64,000 nucleotides of DNA from Sophora flavescens (lineage: Eukaryota; Streptophyta; Magnoliopsida; Fabales; Fabaceae). Below are positions 43,740-55,496 of this stretch, one piece after another. Within the stretch, counting starts at the first letter, position 1. Each line of letters begins with the position of its first letter. The DNA is taken from assembly GCA_030762895.1 (NCBI GenBank), contig CM061070.1:50018831-50082830 (forward strand), in the 5' to 3' direction. The position numbers and the translations under genes are program-made. The notes under the pieces are model-generated. The model worked only from the letters and a program-made list of their open reading frames with translations. It searched no databases and was not told the DNA's origin.

Positions 43740-45178
43740 TGATGCGTAATTTTAGAATAAAGGCAAGTGCACCTTGTCGCAAACAAGTAATACGGTGGTG
43801 AGACCGGATATCGTCCTCAGGGATCGGTTGTCAATTACCAATTCACAAACTCAACAGCTATCTAGACTAAACTATGTTATGAAGAGATCATAAAATAAAG
43901 AAATAAAAGCAATACAATATTTTTGGTCTTTTTGAACTTTTATCGAACACTTGGAGGGCAACAGAAATGCGGTTAAGATTGTCAGGGTTAGACTACACTA
44001 ATCCTTCCTTAATTGCAATGAAATGGTTATCAACACAAGTCCTAATTCAATTATGACAATCAAGCCTTTTCTAATATACTCAAACCCTAATGTCTTGGGT
44101 GGAATGAGCCTAAAATCACAAATTAAACCCTAATGTCTTAGGTGGATTAACCTGAGATTTTGCATTAAGTCAAGACTTATAAGATTGCAAGCAACCAATA
44201 CCTATGTCTAGATTCTTGAACTACTTGGCATATGATTCATGAGCATGCCTTAACATCAATCTGTCAATTGTCTATCAAAGCAACATATCATTCCATGGGT
44301 AGCTAAGCCAAGAAAAGCATTAAGCATAGAATCAAACACTCATAAAGAAATAGAAACTTGTATTGAAACCAAATCAAATAACAATCAAGTTCAGAAAAAC
44401 TACATCTAACCCCAACAACAAGGGGATTTAACTAATCATGATAAATGACAATACAAAAGAGAAGGGGAGAAGAGATGAAGAACTCTATGAAGAATCTCCA
44501 ATCTTCCTCCATTCCCAGATCAAGGAAAACCTCCCTTTTTAGGGTTGGAACCCTAGTCCAGTCGCAGCCTCCAAGTGCCTCCAAGTGCCCAACCAAAAGC
44601 TGCCTAATTCTGCCCTAAAACAGCATCTTATACCAATCAGACTCTAAGCGCACTCGCGAGGCGAGACATGGCTCGCGAGGCGAATGTTAAAAATCTGGTC
44701 TTCAGAGATTGGATCTCTCGCGAGGCAAGAGTGGCTCGCGAGGCGAGACAGTAAGGTTCTTCTCAAATACGCCCGTGATGAGTATCAGGGCCTGGGTGTG
44801 ATGGCTTCTGGTCCTCATGCTCGCGAGGCGAGACATGGTTCGCGGGGCGAGACAGAAATGGTTGCATTCTCTGGCACAGTCAGTCTTCAGTCTCGCGAGG
44901 CGAGTATCCTCTCGTAGAGCGAAAGTCCCAGAATTCCTTTTTCATGTTTTCTTCATCCTCCTTGATTCTAAGAGCTTCCCTTTTTAACCTGAAATTATAA
45001 GATAGCAGTAAATGCTTTATTTGACTCAAAATTAGCTAAAATATCCTAAAAACTACTTAGGAGACTCAAAGTGTTACTTGAGGACAATTAAATCCAATTT
45101 GGGCGAAAACGAGATATAATTAGCACAAAACCATGGCTTTTTCCTAGTTATAAAACTAGATGAGTCAGAGGCTTATCA
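43740..45178. mobile_element. Solo LTR C (1.44 kb) inside the gypsy LTR
   Basis: It begins TGATGCGTAATTTTAG and ends GGCTTATCA, with a 5-bp duplication acttg on each side (43735-43739 and 45179-45183). The termini TGAT...ATCA are LTR-like. The opening (ggcaagtgcaccttgtcgc, gagaccggatatcg) resembles widespread plant gypsy-type LTRs. No coding region is present. It contains an unusual cluster of ctcgcgaggcgag palindromes. The 78-codon ORF across that cluster is probably not a gene. Confidence 0.85.
44652..44932. repeat. Paired CTCGCGAGGCGAG repeats in solo LTR C
   Basis: Eight copies of ctcgcgaggcgag or near variants arranged as four pairs; within a pair the copies are 4-6 bp apart (for example ...gag-acatgg-ctcgcg...). 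The local sequence is GC- and CpG-rich in an AT-rich LTR. Confidence 0.88.
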
Positions 45179-45959
45179 ACTTGCAATAGATGAGTATGAG
45201 AGTGTTACCCTTGAAACTAGAAAGAAAAAGTATGAAGAACTTGATGCTTGAAACTAAGTAAAAATAAAAACTTTAAGTGTTAGAAACTAAAAAATGAGAA
45301 AGTGAAGAAGTAGGAAAGTGAAGAAGAGAAAATGAAATGGGTATTTATAGAGGGATGGGTGAGATTGACGTGAAAGAGAAAGGAAGAGCAAGTCTTGATG
45401 GCCAAGTTTTGGCTTATGCCTTGTTTGGTTGAAGAAGGGAGAGAAAAATGAGTTTTTAGAATATAATATGATATAATTTGAAAAGTGTGATGATTACACT
45501 TTTGGAGTGTGTCGTAACCCATGTCCATCACATCCCATCAAGTCACTTCACTTCTTTTGGGCTCCCTTTTCTGCTCCCTTGCGTATCCGGTTCAAGTTTC
45601 CAATCGTATTTCACCCGGAATAAATATTATATTTTATTTCCGAACTCAAATTTTCAAAAATTTCCAATATCATACAAAACATCACAAAAACACTATTCGT
45701 TCCGTTCATGATTCAAAATTAGGTTTTCTGCATAGTAAACTTGTACTGGCAGTGAAAACACAGACCAACTTTCGTCTGAATTTTCAATCGAAAATTTAAC
45801 CGTGACTTCCTAAGATAAAAGAACATAAGAAAATGATTTTAGTTTATTTAAAATCACTCTCTGGATTTTATCGAAAATAAACACATATACACATGTATTT
45901 ACTGCTATCAGAAGTACACAGAAATCGGGGCGTTACAATACTACCCCTCTAAAAAGAAT

Positions 45960-46663
45960 TTCCTCCTCGAAATTACGTACCATGAAATAACTCAAGGTAT
46001 TGTAATTTCATCTTGTCCTCGATTTCCCGTTTAGCTTCTCCGGTTGCATCATTCCAGATGACCTTTACTAACGGAATTTATTTACCTCTAAGCTGCTTCG
46101 TCATTTTATCCGCGATTCGTACAGGCGAAGTCTAAAAAGACAAGTTCTCTTTTAATTGTACATTATCGGGCTCAATTATATGAGATGGATCATGAACATA
46201 TTTCTCAGTTGTGAAACATGGAAAACATCGTGAATATTGCAAAGAAAAGGTGGCAAGGAAATTTTATAGGCTACTGGACCTACGCGACGAAGGATTTGAT
46301 AGGGTCCAATGAATTTGGGAGTGAGATTTATGGATTTAATTACCCTTCCAATCCCAGTCGTAGGCGTGACTCTCAAAAACACATGCTCGCCTTCCTCAAA
46401 CTCAAGAGGTTGTCGTCTCTTGTCAGCATAACTCTTCTGTCGACTTCGAGTTGTCCGCATTTTCTCCTGAATCATCACCTTTTCTGTTGTCTGCTGCACA
46501 ATCTATGGTCCTAACAACAAACTTTCTCCATCCTAGTACCAACATAGAGGTGTTCTGCACCGTCTACCATATAGAGCTTCGTAAGGCGCCATTCCTATGC
46601 TTGAATGGAAACTGTTGTTGTAAGTGAACTCTATCAGTGGTAGAAATTCATCCCTGTTCCTAG
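45960..46663 (-). pseudogene. Gypsy integrase C-terminus and chromodomain-like tail
   Basis: Downstream of the copia 3 insertion the minus strand reads FLPLIEFTYNNSFHSSIGM and YEALYGRRCRTPL, then MRTTRSRQKSYADKRRQPL, GEHVFLRVTP, TPKFIGPYQILRRVGPVAY and HDVFHVSQLR, all typical of the gypsy integrase C-terminal (GPY/F) region. A tail with DPSHIIEPD, RIADKMTKQLRGK, IPLVKVIW and a degenerate end corresponds to the chromodomain position of Tekay/Del elements. Stops fall near 46176, 46087 and 45979. The chromodomain aromatic residues cannot be confirmed. Confidence 0.85.
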
Positions 46664-46668
46664 TGTTT

Positions 46669-48074
46669 TGTTGGTGTAAGCCCTAGAGGCCAATGTATTT
46701 CTTTAGACTTACATTTGTATCTTGCTATTTCATATATATATATGATATGAGGCATTCCAGTTTATTATGTTACTTGTTTAAACATAATAAAGTCCTTAGA
46801 ATAGAAATTTCTGTTCAATAGAATATCAAGTATATGACTTGATCGTGAGACACTATTGAACAATGAAATCCTATTCTTAAATATCCGTAGTCAAGTATTT
46901 TATTAATAAGGACAATAATAATACAATTGAGACTATTATGTGTGCAGACTGATGACCACATCTCACGGGTCATAGATATGAGATATCGAGTTGCCACATA
47001 GGTACGCATTAAGGTAATGATGTACTGGATTGACCCACCATGAGAACACTACATGGAGCGTTATATGAGTGTCATAAGTAGTTCTCATAGTGACAATGGT
47101 GTATGTAATCCTTCGACCTGAAATCACTACGATCCCTACATGAGGAGTCGTGTGCTTTAATATCGTCAAACGTCATCTGTAATAGGATGATTATAAAGAC
47201 GATCATTGGGCATACCACGAGCCATGCAGAGGGATGTGAGTGACCTAGATGGAATTTGTCCCTCCTACATAATAGGAGTAATATCTGTGGGCCCCCGATA
47301 GAGTGAGACCGTAAAATGCATGGGCGTCTTTGAAATGAGTCAATATGAGATATTGACCTCATTTGTTGTTAAGTCTACTCGGGTATCAGGGAACATGATA
47401 TTGAACCATACAAGGGTGACACATTCTATGCCTTGTGTTCAATATAGATATATGGACAAAGGGATAACAATGCACATGAATATTTGTCACGAAAGGTTTC
47501 GTCAAATCATCGACTTTCTCACTACTTAGGTAGCAGTGGTGTATTGCTAGATAGCTCACTTTGTTTGTAATATTAAATGGGATTTAATATTCTCGCTAAC
47601 GTATTGGGAACCTATAGGGTCACACACAAAAAGAGCGGATTAAAAGAAGCATTGAAAGAAAGTTGGACTTTCCTATTGGGCCTAGCGCATAGTAGATGGG
47701 CTTAGGTCAAATGTTGCTCACTAACTCACTTAAGGAGGTGATACTATAAGTAGACCACTTAAGTTGTTGTGCCCACACGGTTGATAACCTAGCCGCACAA
47801 AAGAGAGTAAGTGTGAACAACAAAGTCTCGGTTTTGAAGTTAGCACTGTGAGACAGAGACGCTTCGGTTCGTGACGTTGGACGCTCACGGAATCCGCTCG
47901 TGTGGATACCTCTAGAGACACCGTTCGTACGGTGTTCGTGATAGACGAATTTCAACAAACAGCCATCGCTTCAAGAGGTAAACTTTCGAATCATGAATCA
48001 TGACCATTCGCAAGGATCCTTCGATGGGAATTTTTCCGCTGCGTTTCTTTTGTTTTATACGCAAATTCCCAACA
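46669..48074 (+). repeat. Copia 3 5' LTR
   Basis: 1406 bp; ends fixed by the target-site duplication outside and the primer site inside. Confidence 0.95.
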
Positions 48075-48075
48075 G

Positions 48076-48087
48076 TGGTATCAGAGC
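48076..48087 (+). promoter_or_regulatory. Primer-binding site of copia 3
   Basis: tggtatcagagc, one base after the LTR end; complementary to initiator methionine tRNA. Confidence 0.93.
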
Positions 48088-50105
48088 CGCTTGCGAAACC
48101 ATGATTCTATTACGTGGTTTATCCGTTATGTATGATAACATGTTTGTAATGTGAATCGTTTTCTGAAAATTGTTTTTGAAAATCGTTTGCATCTGGTTTG
48201 CGAAACCTTGTTTCTGTGATTTTCGTATGTATATGATATATATGTCTATTGCATGTTTGTGTATATATGCGATATGTACATTGGTTCCGAATCCTTATTA
48301 TGTTCTGCGATGGCATCAAATGTTGATGTTAAACATGATTGTTTTCAGTTGTGTTGGCGGCGTTAAGGGGTTTCAGACATGAAAAGTTCATGTTGTTGCG
48401 GCTGAGGTTCCAAGTGTTGAAACCGTAGCCGTCGTTCCGTGCAACGTGAAGTGTTCACGGGCCTTGCGGTTTTAGGGTTGAAAGGTTGACGCCCTAGCCA
48501 CCAAGGAAGCGAGGCACACTTCGGAATTTCGGAATTTCCAGCGGGAACCCCGTGCTACCTCTGCGTAGTGTGTAATTTCGAAATTCAAATTTTGAAATTT
48601 TATGTCACCATTTAATAATTATATCAATCACAATAAATGTGATTTATAGTAACATCAATTATAATAAATGTGATTTATTATATATATGTTACGGTTTCAA
48701 AATTCAGATTTTGAAATGTGATTTATATCAATCACAATAAATGTGATTTATAGTAACATCAATTATAATAAATGTGATTTATTATATATATGTTGCGTTT
48801 TCAAAATTCAGATTTTGAAATGTGATTTATATCAATTACAATAAATGTGATTTGTGTTAATTGAATAAATGTGATTTATGTCAATTACAATAAATGTGAT
48901 TTGTGGTAACAACAATTGCAATAAATGTGATTTATGTCATTTACAATAAATATGATTTATAATAAATGTGATTTGTGGTAACAACAATTGCAATAAATAT
49001 GATTTATAGTAACATCTATTATAATAAATGTGATTTATTATATATATATGTTATGTTTTCAAAATTCAGATTTTGAAATCTCTAATTTATGAAATTAATA
49101 ATAATAATGATTATGTGTTATTATTGGTTGTTACTATTTATTTGGTGATGTATGGTGAATGGTTGTGGCCTTAGTCCTTTTACCTTTTGGTTTATATTTT
49201 GAAATACGGCCTGCGTGCCGTGCCTTTCTCTTATATTCCATATGTATCTTCTTTTCTCATCTCACTCCCCTCATATGTAAAATGAGGTTTCTGTTTATGT
49301 AATGTAATGATGGAGACAAGAAGACGCTATCACGTGGGAGATCTTGCTTGGAGAAGCTTGGACGCTCCTAGGTTTTAGTTTAGATTCTCTCATTGGCTTG
49401 GGAGAATCAATGCGTTAGGGGCCATAACCATATCACATTTATTTACCTTATATATGTATGAGATGCATGTATGTATATAGTATGTTAAAAGATGTTTAAC
49501 TAATATATGTATGAGATGCATGTATGAAAATAGTAAGTTAAAGAGTTTAACAAATGATGAGATCAAGTTTTAATCAAATCCCTCAAAAGGAAATATTAAG
49601 TCACATTTAAAGGCCTTCCGATGCATGGCACTCGTCAAGACTACTATCGATTAAGTGTGGGTCCGCCAAAGCGGGGTACCTTTATCTATAATAGTAAGGC
49701 GCGATGGGACAAATGTAATGTTCAACTCGCTATCCATTGGGTTCGACTTAACTAAGCCAACTTCAATAGGATTGAAAGGCTTAGAGGCTCATAAGTTGGG
49801 CTTTAGTCCATGTGATGGATTAGAATAAGAGTTATTCACCCAACTATCCAAGAGTTGCATGAGATGCAATCGGAAAGTGTTTCCTACCTAAATAACCGAA
49901 TTTTGGGTGATCACCAAAGCTGACTTAAAGCTAGGTGAAATATGGATCTTGGCCCACTAGAAAATCTTCCAACGGGATTTTCCGAATCAATGATGAGGGT
50001 CATTGTTTTGAGTAAAATAGTGGGAGGCGTATTTAATTAAAGACCTTATTAAATAACTTCATGGCATGATACTTATACTTTGCATATTTATCTCTGTAGA
50101 TTACC
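48088..50105 (+). other. Long untranslated leader of copia 3
   Basis: Two kilobases separate the primer site from the first gag-like ATG. No ORF here matches a known protein. It contains the AT-rich minisatellite at about 48600-49080, and two copies of 'tatatgtatgagatgcatgtatg' near 49450 and 49504. Confidence 0.6.
48600..49080. repeat. AT-rich minisatellite in copia 3 leader
   Basis: The core 'aataaatgtgattta' occurs more than ten times. A higher-order unit of about 107 bp (…'ttcaaaattcagattttgaaa'…) is seen at about 48690, 48798 and again, diverged, at 49055. Confidence 0.88.
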
Positions 50106-53100
50106 ATGGCATCAAACACATCAAGTAACTTTGTCATTGCGATCCGTCCTTGAGAAGGACAAACTATCCGGAACGAATTTTCTCGGACTGGTACAGAAAC
50201 TTGAGGATTGTCCTCAAACATGAGAAAAAGCTGTATGTTCTTGAGGAGCCTATTCCCGAGAAGCCACCGGCTTCAAGTGCTCCTAGGGCTGTGAGGGGAT
50301 GCTTATAAGAAGCATCGGGATGACGCCTTAGACGTGGGCTGTCTTATGCTTGCCGCCATGACCTCCGAGCTGCAAAAGCAACATGAGACCATGGAGGCGT
50401 ACGATATGATCGTGCACCTCAAGCTGCTCTACCAAGAGCAAGCAAGCAAGAGGAACTGCCCAAAATACCTGGAAGAAAGCAAGAAGAAGAAGGGAAGTGA
50501 GACTTCCACTTCAGGTATGTTTGTTATAGAAGTCAATTTATCTACTTCTGCATCATGGGTATTAGATACCGGATGTGGTTCTCACATTTGTACAAATGTG
50601 CAGGATCTAAACAGGAGTAGACCATTGGCAAAGGACGAAGTCGACCTACGAGTTGGAAATGGAGCAAAGGTTGCTGCTTTAGCCGTAGGGACTTATGTAT
50701 TGACTTTGCCCACTGGGCTTACTATTCAGTTAGAGAACTGTTATTTTGTGCCTGCAATTAGCAGGAATATCATTTCCGTTTCTTGTTTGGACAAGATTGG
50801 TTTTTCTTTTATAATAAAGAACAAAAGTTGTTCTATTTATTTGGATGATATTTTTTTATGCTAGTGCACACATGAGTAATGGGCTTTATGTCCTTGATCT
50901 TGAAATGCCCATCTATAACATAAATACTAAGAGGTCCAAACCAAATGAGTTGAACCCGTCTTATCTTTGGCATTGTCGTTTAGGCCATATAAATGAGAAG
51001 CGCATTTCGAAGCTCCATAAAGATGGACTCTTGGACTCATTTGATTATGAATCATATGAGATGTGTGAGTCTTGTTTATTGGGAAAGATGACCAAAGCTC
51101 CATTCACCGGCAAAGGTGAAAGAGCTAACGATCTTTTGGGTCTTATACATAGTGATGTATGCGGACCCCTAAACACATTAGCTAGAGGTGGTTTTCAGTA
51201 CTTCATCACATTTACTGATGATTTTAGTAGATATGGATTTGTGTATCTTATGAAACATAAATCGGAATCCTTTGAAAAGTTCAAGGAATTCAAAAATGAG
51301 GTACAAAACCAACTTGGTAAAAATATTAAAGCTCTTCGATCAGATCGAGGTGGTGAATATTTGAGCCTAGAGTTTGATGATCATCTGAAAGAGTGTGGGA
51401 TTTTATCTCAACTCACTCCACCCGGAACACCACAATGGAATGGTGTTTCTGAGAGGAGAAATCGAACCTTGTTGGACATGGTTATGTATATGATTAGTGT
51501 TGCAAACATTCAAAAATCCTTTTGGGGATATGCTCTATTGACAGCACTTTTACACTTAACCGTGTTCCATCCAAAACGGTAGAAAAGACACCATATGAGA
51601 TATGGAGTGGTAGACGACCAAAGCATGTCTTTTATGAAGATTTGGGGTTGTGAAGCATATGTAAAACGTCAAGTTTCTAATAAGCTTGATCCCAAATCCG
51701 ATAAATGCTTTCTTTGTGGGGTATCCCAAAGAAACCAAGGGATACTATTTCTATAATCCTTCCGAAGGCAAAGTGTTTGTCGCACGGATTTGGTGTATTC
51801 CTAGAAAAGGAGTTTATCTCCATAGGAACCAGTGGGAGGAAGATAGAACTTGAAGAAATTCAAGAATCACAGAGTAGTGACCTACCATTGGTGGAACAGG
51901 AGCAACCTTCACGGAATCTTTGTGGAGGAACAACCCGCTCCAAGAGCACAAGACCCGGCGTAGGTCTAACAGGATACGTCACCACCGAGAGATATGGATT
52001 TCTCATGACTCCACAAGGTGATGTATTGCTCATGGATCAAGATGAGCCTCGTGACCTACCGAGAGGCCATTATCGGCCCAGAACCGAGAAGTGGCTTGAG
52101 GCCATGAAATCTGAGATGGATTCCATGTACACCAACCAGGTATGGACCTTGGTAGAGCCACCTGAAGGGGTAAAACCTATAGGGTGCAAGTGGGTTTTCA
52201 AAAAGAAAACTGACATGGATGGTAAGGTACACACCTTTAAGGCGCGATTGGTCGCTAAGGGTTTCAAGCAAATTCATGGTGTCGACTATGATGAGACCTT
52301 TTCACTGTTGCGATGCTTAAATCCGTCCAGGATCTTACTTGTTATCGCTGCATACCATGATTATGAGATATGTCAGATGGATGTCAAAACTGACTTACTT
52401 AATGGAAAGATTCTTTAGTATGTGTACATGACACAACCTGTAGTCTTTGACATTTGAGAGGATGCCCGTTAGGTATGTAAATTGCAGAGGTCAATCTATG
52501 GATTGAAGCAAGCTTCCGTAAGTTGGAACCTTCGTTTTGATGATCTTTGTAAGACGATGACGGATTCATCAAAAATGAAGATGAACCTTGTGTCTACAAG
52601 AAGGTTAGTGGGAGCATTGTTGTTTTTCTGGTGTTATATGTAGATGACATATTACTCATTGGAAATGACATCCCTACACTACTTAATGTAAAGACATGGT
52701 TAGGGAATTGCTTCTCTATGAAAGATTTGGGTGAGGCTACCTATGTATTGGGAATCAGGATCTATAGGGATAGATCGCTGAAATTGCTTGGCCTAAGTCA
52801 GAGTACATACATAGACAAAGTGTTGAGACGCTTTAACATGCATGAATCCAAGAAAGGACTCTTGCCTATGTCACATGGTATATGCCTATCAAAGGCACAA
52901 TCCTCTTCCACTCAAGAAGAAAGGGATCGCATGAGTAAGATTCCATATGCATCCGCAATTGGATCTATCATGTATGCCATGTTATGTACTCGACCAGATG
53001 TATCGTATGCTTTAAGCATAACGAGCGGTACCGATCCGATCCCGGTGAAAGTCACCGGTCTCTTTGTTAAGAGCATCCTTAAGTACTTGAGAAGAACTAA

Positions 53101-53625
53101 GGATTCGTTCTTGGTATATGGAGGTGAGGAAGAGCTTGATGTAATAGGTTACACCGATGCTAGCTTCCAGACCGATAAGGATGATTCCAGATCGCAATCT
53201 GGTTATGTGTTCTGCCTGAATGGCGGGGCTGTGAGCTGGAAAAGTTGGCAGAGGAGACAGTTGCCGATTCTACTACAGAGGCTGAGTATATTGTTGCCTC
53301 CAATGCAGCAAAGGAGGCTGTTTGGATCAGGAAGTTCATTACTGAGCTTGGTACGGTTCCTGGTATTGTGGACCCCATTGATCTCTATTGTGATAACAAT
53401 GGGGCCATTGCACAAGCTAAGGAACCTAGATCTCATCAGCGATCCAAACATATACTTAGGCGCTTCCATCTCATTCGAGAGATTATCGATAGAGGAGATG
53501 TGAAGATATGCAGAGTACCAACACTTGATAACGTTGCTGACCCACTTACGAAACCTCTTGCTCAACAGAAGCATGAAGGTCACACTAGATCGATGGGCAT
53601 TAGATTGATGCCTGATTGGCTCTAG
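50106..53625 (+). pseudogene. Copia 3 polyprotein remnant
   Basis: Gag is reduced to about 125 codons (KLSGTNFLDWYRNLRIVLK, then CLMLAAMTSELQKQHETM) joined to the last residues of a zinc knuckle (RNCPKYLEE), so the middle of gag is deleted. Protease: WVLDTGCGSHI. Integrase: LWHCRLGHINEKRI, HSDVCGPL, RSDRGGEYLS, GTPQWNGVSERRNR. RT: GCKWVFKKKTDMDG, CQMDVKTDLLNGK, YGLKQAS, LYVDDILLIGND. RNase H: GYTDASFQTD, STTEAEYIVAS, YCDNNGAI, VADPLTKPL. Frames change near 50150, 50855, 51550, 51640, 51710, 52550 and 53240, and stops occur near 52416-52470. It cannot make a full polyprotein. Confidence 0.9.
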
Positions 53626-53639
53626 TGCTAGTGGGAGAT

Positions 53640-55045
53640 TGTTGGTGTAAGCCCTAGAGGCCAATGTATTTCTTTAGACTTACATTTGTATCTTGCTATT
53701 TCATATATATATATGATATGAGGCATTCCAGTTTATTATGTTACTTGTTTAAACATAATAAAGTCCTTAGAATAGAAATTTCTGTTCAATAGAATATCAA
53801 GTATATGACTTGATCGTGAGACACTATTGAACAATGAAATCCTATTCTTAAATATCCGTAGTCAAGTATTTTATTAATAAGGACAATAATAATACAATTG
53901 AGACTATTATGTGTGCGGATCGATGACCACATCTCACGGGTCATAGATATGAGATATCGAGTTGCCACATAGGTACGCATTAAGGTAATGATGTCTTGGA
54001 TTGACCCACCATGAGAACACTACATGGAGCGTTATGTGAGTGTCATAAGTAGTTCTCATAGTGACAATGGTGTATGTAATCCTTCGACCTGAAATCACTA
54101 CGATCCCTACATGAGGAGTCGTGTGCTTTAATATCGTCAAACGTCATCTGTAATAGGATGATTATAAAGACGATCATTGGGCATACCACGAGCCATGCAG
54201 AGGGATGTGAGTGACCTAGATGGAATTTGTCCCTCCTACATAACAGGAGTAATATCGTGGGCCTCCCGATAGAGTGAGACCTGTAAAATGCATGGCCGTC
54301 TTTGAAATGAGTCAATATGAGATATTGACCTCATTTGTTGTTAAGTCTACTCGGGTATCAGGGAACATGATATTGAACCATACAAGGGTGACACATTCTA
54401 TGCCTTGTGTTCAATATAGATATATGGACAAAGGGATAACAATGCACATGAATATTTGTCACGAAAGGTTTCGTCAAATCATCGACTTTCTCACTACTTA
54501 GGTAGCAGTGGTGTATTGCTAGATACCGCTCACTGTTTGTAATATTAAATGGGATTTAATATTACTGCTAACGTATTGGGAACCTATAGGGTCACACACA
54601 AAAGAGCGGATTAAAAGAAGCATTAAAAGAAAGTTGGACTTTCCTATTGGGCCTAGCGCATAGTAGATGGGCTTAGGTCAAATGTTGCTCACTAACTCAC
54701 TTAAGGAGGTGATACTATAAGTAGACCACTTAAGTTGTTGTGCCCACACGGTTGATAACCTAGCCGCACAAAAGAGAGTAAGTGTGAACAACAAAGTCTC
54801 GGTTTTGAAGCTAGCACTGTGAGACAGAGACGCTTCGGTTCGTGACGTTGGACGCTCACGGAATCCGCTCGTGTGGATACCTCTAGAGACACCGTTCGTG
54901 CGGTGTTCGTGATAGACGAATTTCAACAAACAGCCATCGCTTCAAGAGGTAAACTTTCGAATCATGAATCATGACCATTCGCAAGGATCCTTCGATGGGA
55001 ATTTTTCCGCTGCGTTTCTTTTGTTTTATAGGCAAATTCCCAACA
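53640..55045 (+). repeat. Copia 3 3' LTR
   Basis: 1406 bp, about 98.5 percent identical to 46669-48074 by visual count. Confidence 0.95.
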
Positions 55046-55050
55046 TGTTT

Positions 55051-55496
55051 TCCATCACACACGCTCTCATCAAATCTTCCAGTGACTGAATCGTCCTTTC
55101 TGATTGTCCATCGGCTTGTGGATGATAGGCAGAACTCAGTTTGAGTTTCGTTCCCAATGAGTTTTGTAGTCCTTTCTAGAACTCTGACGTAAACCTTGGA
55201 TCACGATCCGAAATGATACTCGAAGGTATACCGTGCAATCTGACAATCTCATCAATGTACAATTGAGTCAACCTTTTTATCGGGTACTTCATACTAATAG
55301 GTAAGAAGTGAGCTGACTTGGTCAGTCGATCCACTTATTACCCATATAGCCTCATGTCCCTTCCAAGTCCTTGGCAAGCTGGTCACAAAGTCCATTGAAA
55401 TACCATCCCATTTCCATTCTGGAATGTCTAAAGATTGTAGCATCCCGACTGACCTTTGGTGTTCAATCTTAGCCTTCTGACATACTAGACACGAAG
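55051..55496 (-). pseudogene. Gypsy integrase catalytic core
   Basis: On the minus strand: CLVCQKAKIEHQRSVG (end of the zinc-binding region), WKWDGISMDFVTSLPRT (first catalytic Asp), then after a frameshift near 55330 SDRDPRFTS (second Asp) and YHPQADGQSERT (catalytic Glu region). A stop lies where Trp is usual after TSEF. It ends in EDLMRACVMEN at the copia 3 insertion; the other side resumes at 46663 downward. To the right it meets solo LTR A. Confidence 0.9.

Larger units (their letters stand above)
41809..45937 (-). repeat. Gypsy 3' LTR (2.7 kb plus nested solo LTR)
   Basis: The ends tgtaacaccc (41809) and gggcgttaca (45937) form inverted TG...CA termini. Just outside 45937 the minus strand shows a purine-rich tagaggggtagta (polypurine tract). 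Bases 41923-43578 match 61459-63174 in the other LTR. Beyond that the two LTRs differ in sequence. Subtracting the nested element leaves about 2.7 kb. Confidence 0.85.
46669..55045 (+). mobile_element. Ty1/copia retrotransposon 3, plus strand (8.4 kb)
   Basis: LTRs 46669-48074 and 53640-55045 (both 1406 bp) begin TGTTGGTGTAAGCCC and end TTCCCAACA, flanked by tgttt (46664-46668 and 55046-55050). A primer site follows the 5' LTR and a purine tract (agtgggagat, 53630-53639) precedes the 3' LTR. I count about 20 differences between the LTRs, about 1.5 percent, so insertion is recent. The interior nevertheless has a nearly gag-less coding region with many stops and frameshifts. It sits in the integrase gene of the gypsy element. 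Confidence 0.95.

Noticed and set aside
44684..44917. 78-codon ORF across the ctcgcgaggcgag repeats
   Set aside because: The open frame results from the GC-rich repeats lacking stop codons; it is inside a solo LTR.
47072..47958. Several minus-strand ORFs of 80-96 codons in the copia 3 LTR
   Set aside because: They recur in the other LTR only because the LTRs are copies; antisense and without motifs.
48600..49080. Repeat array considered as CRISPR
   Set aside because: Plant sequence, AT-rich degenerate units without distinct spacers; it is a minisatellite.
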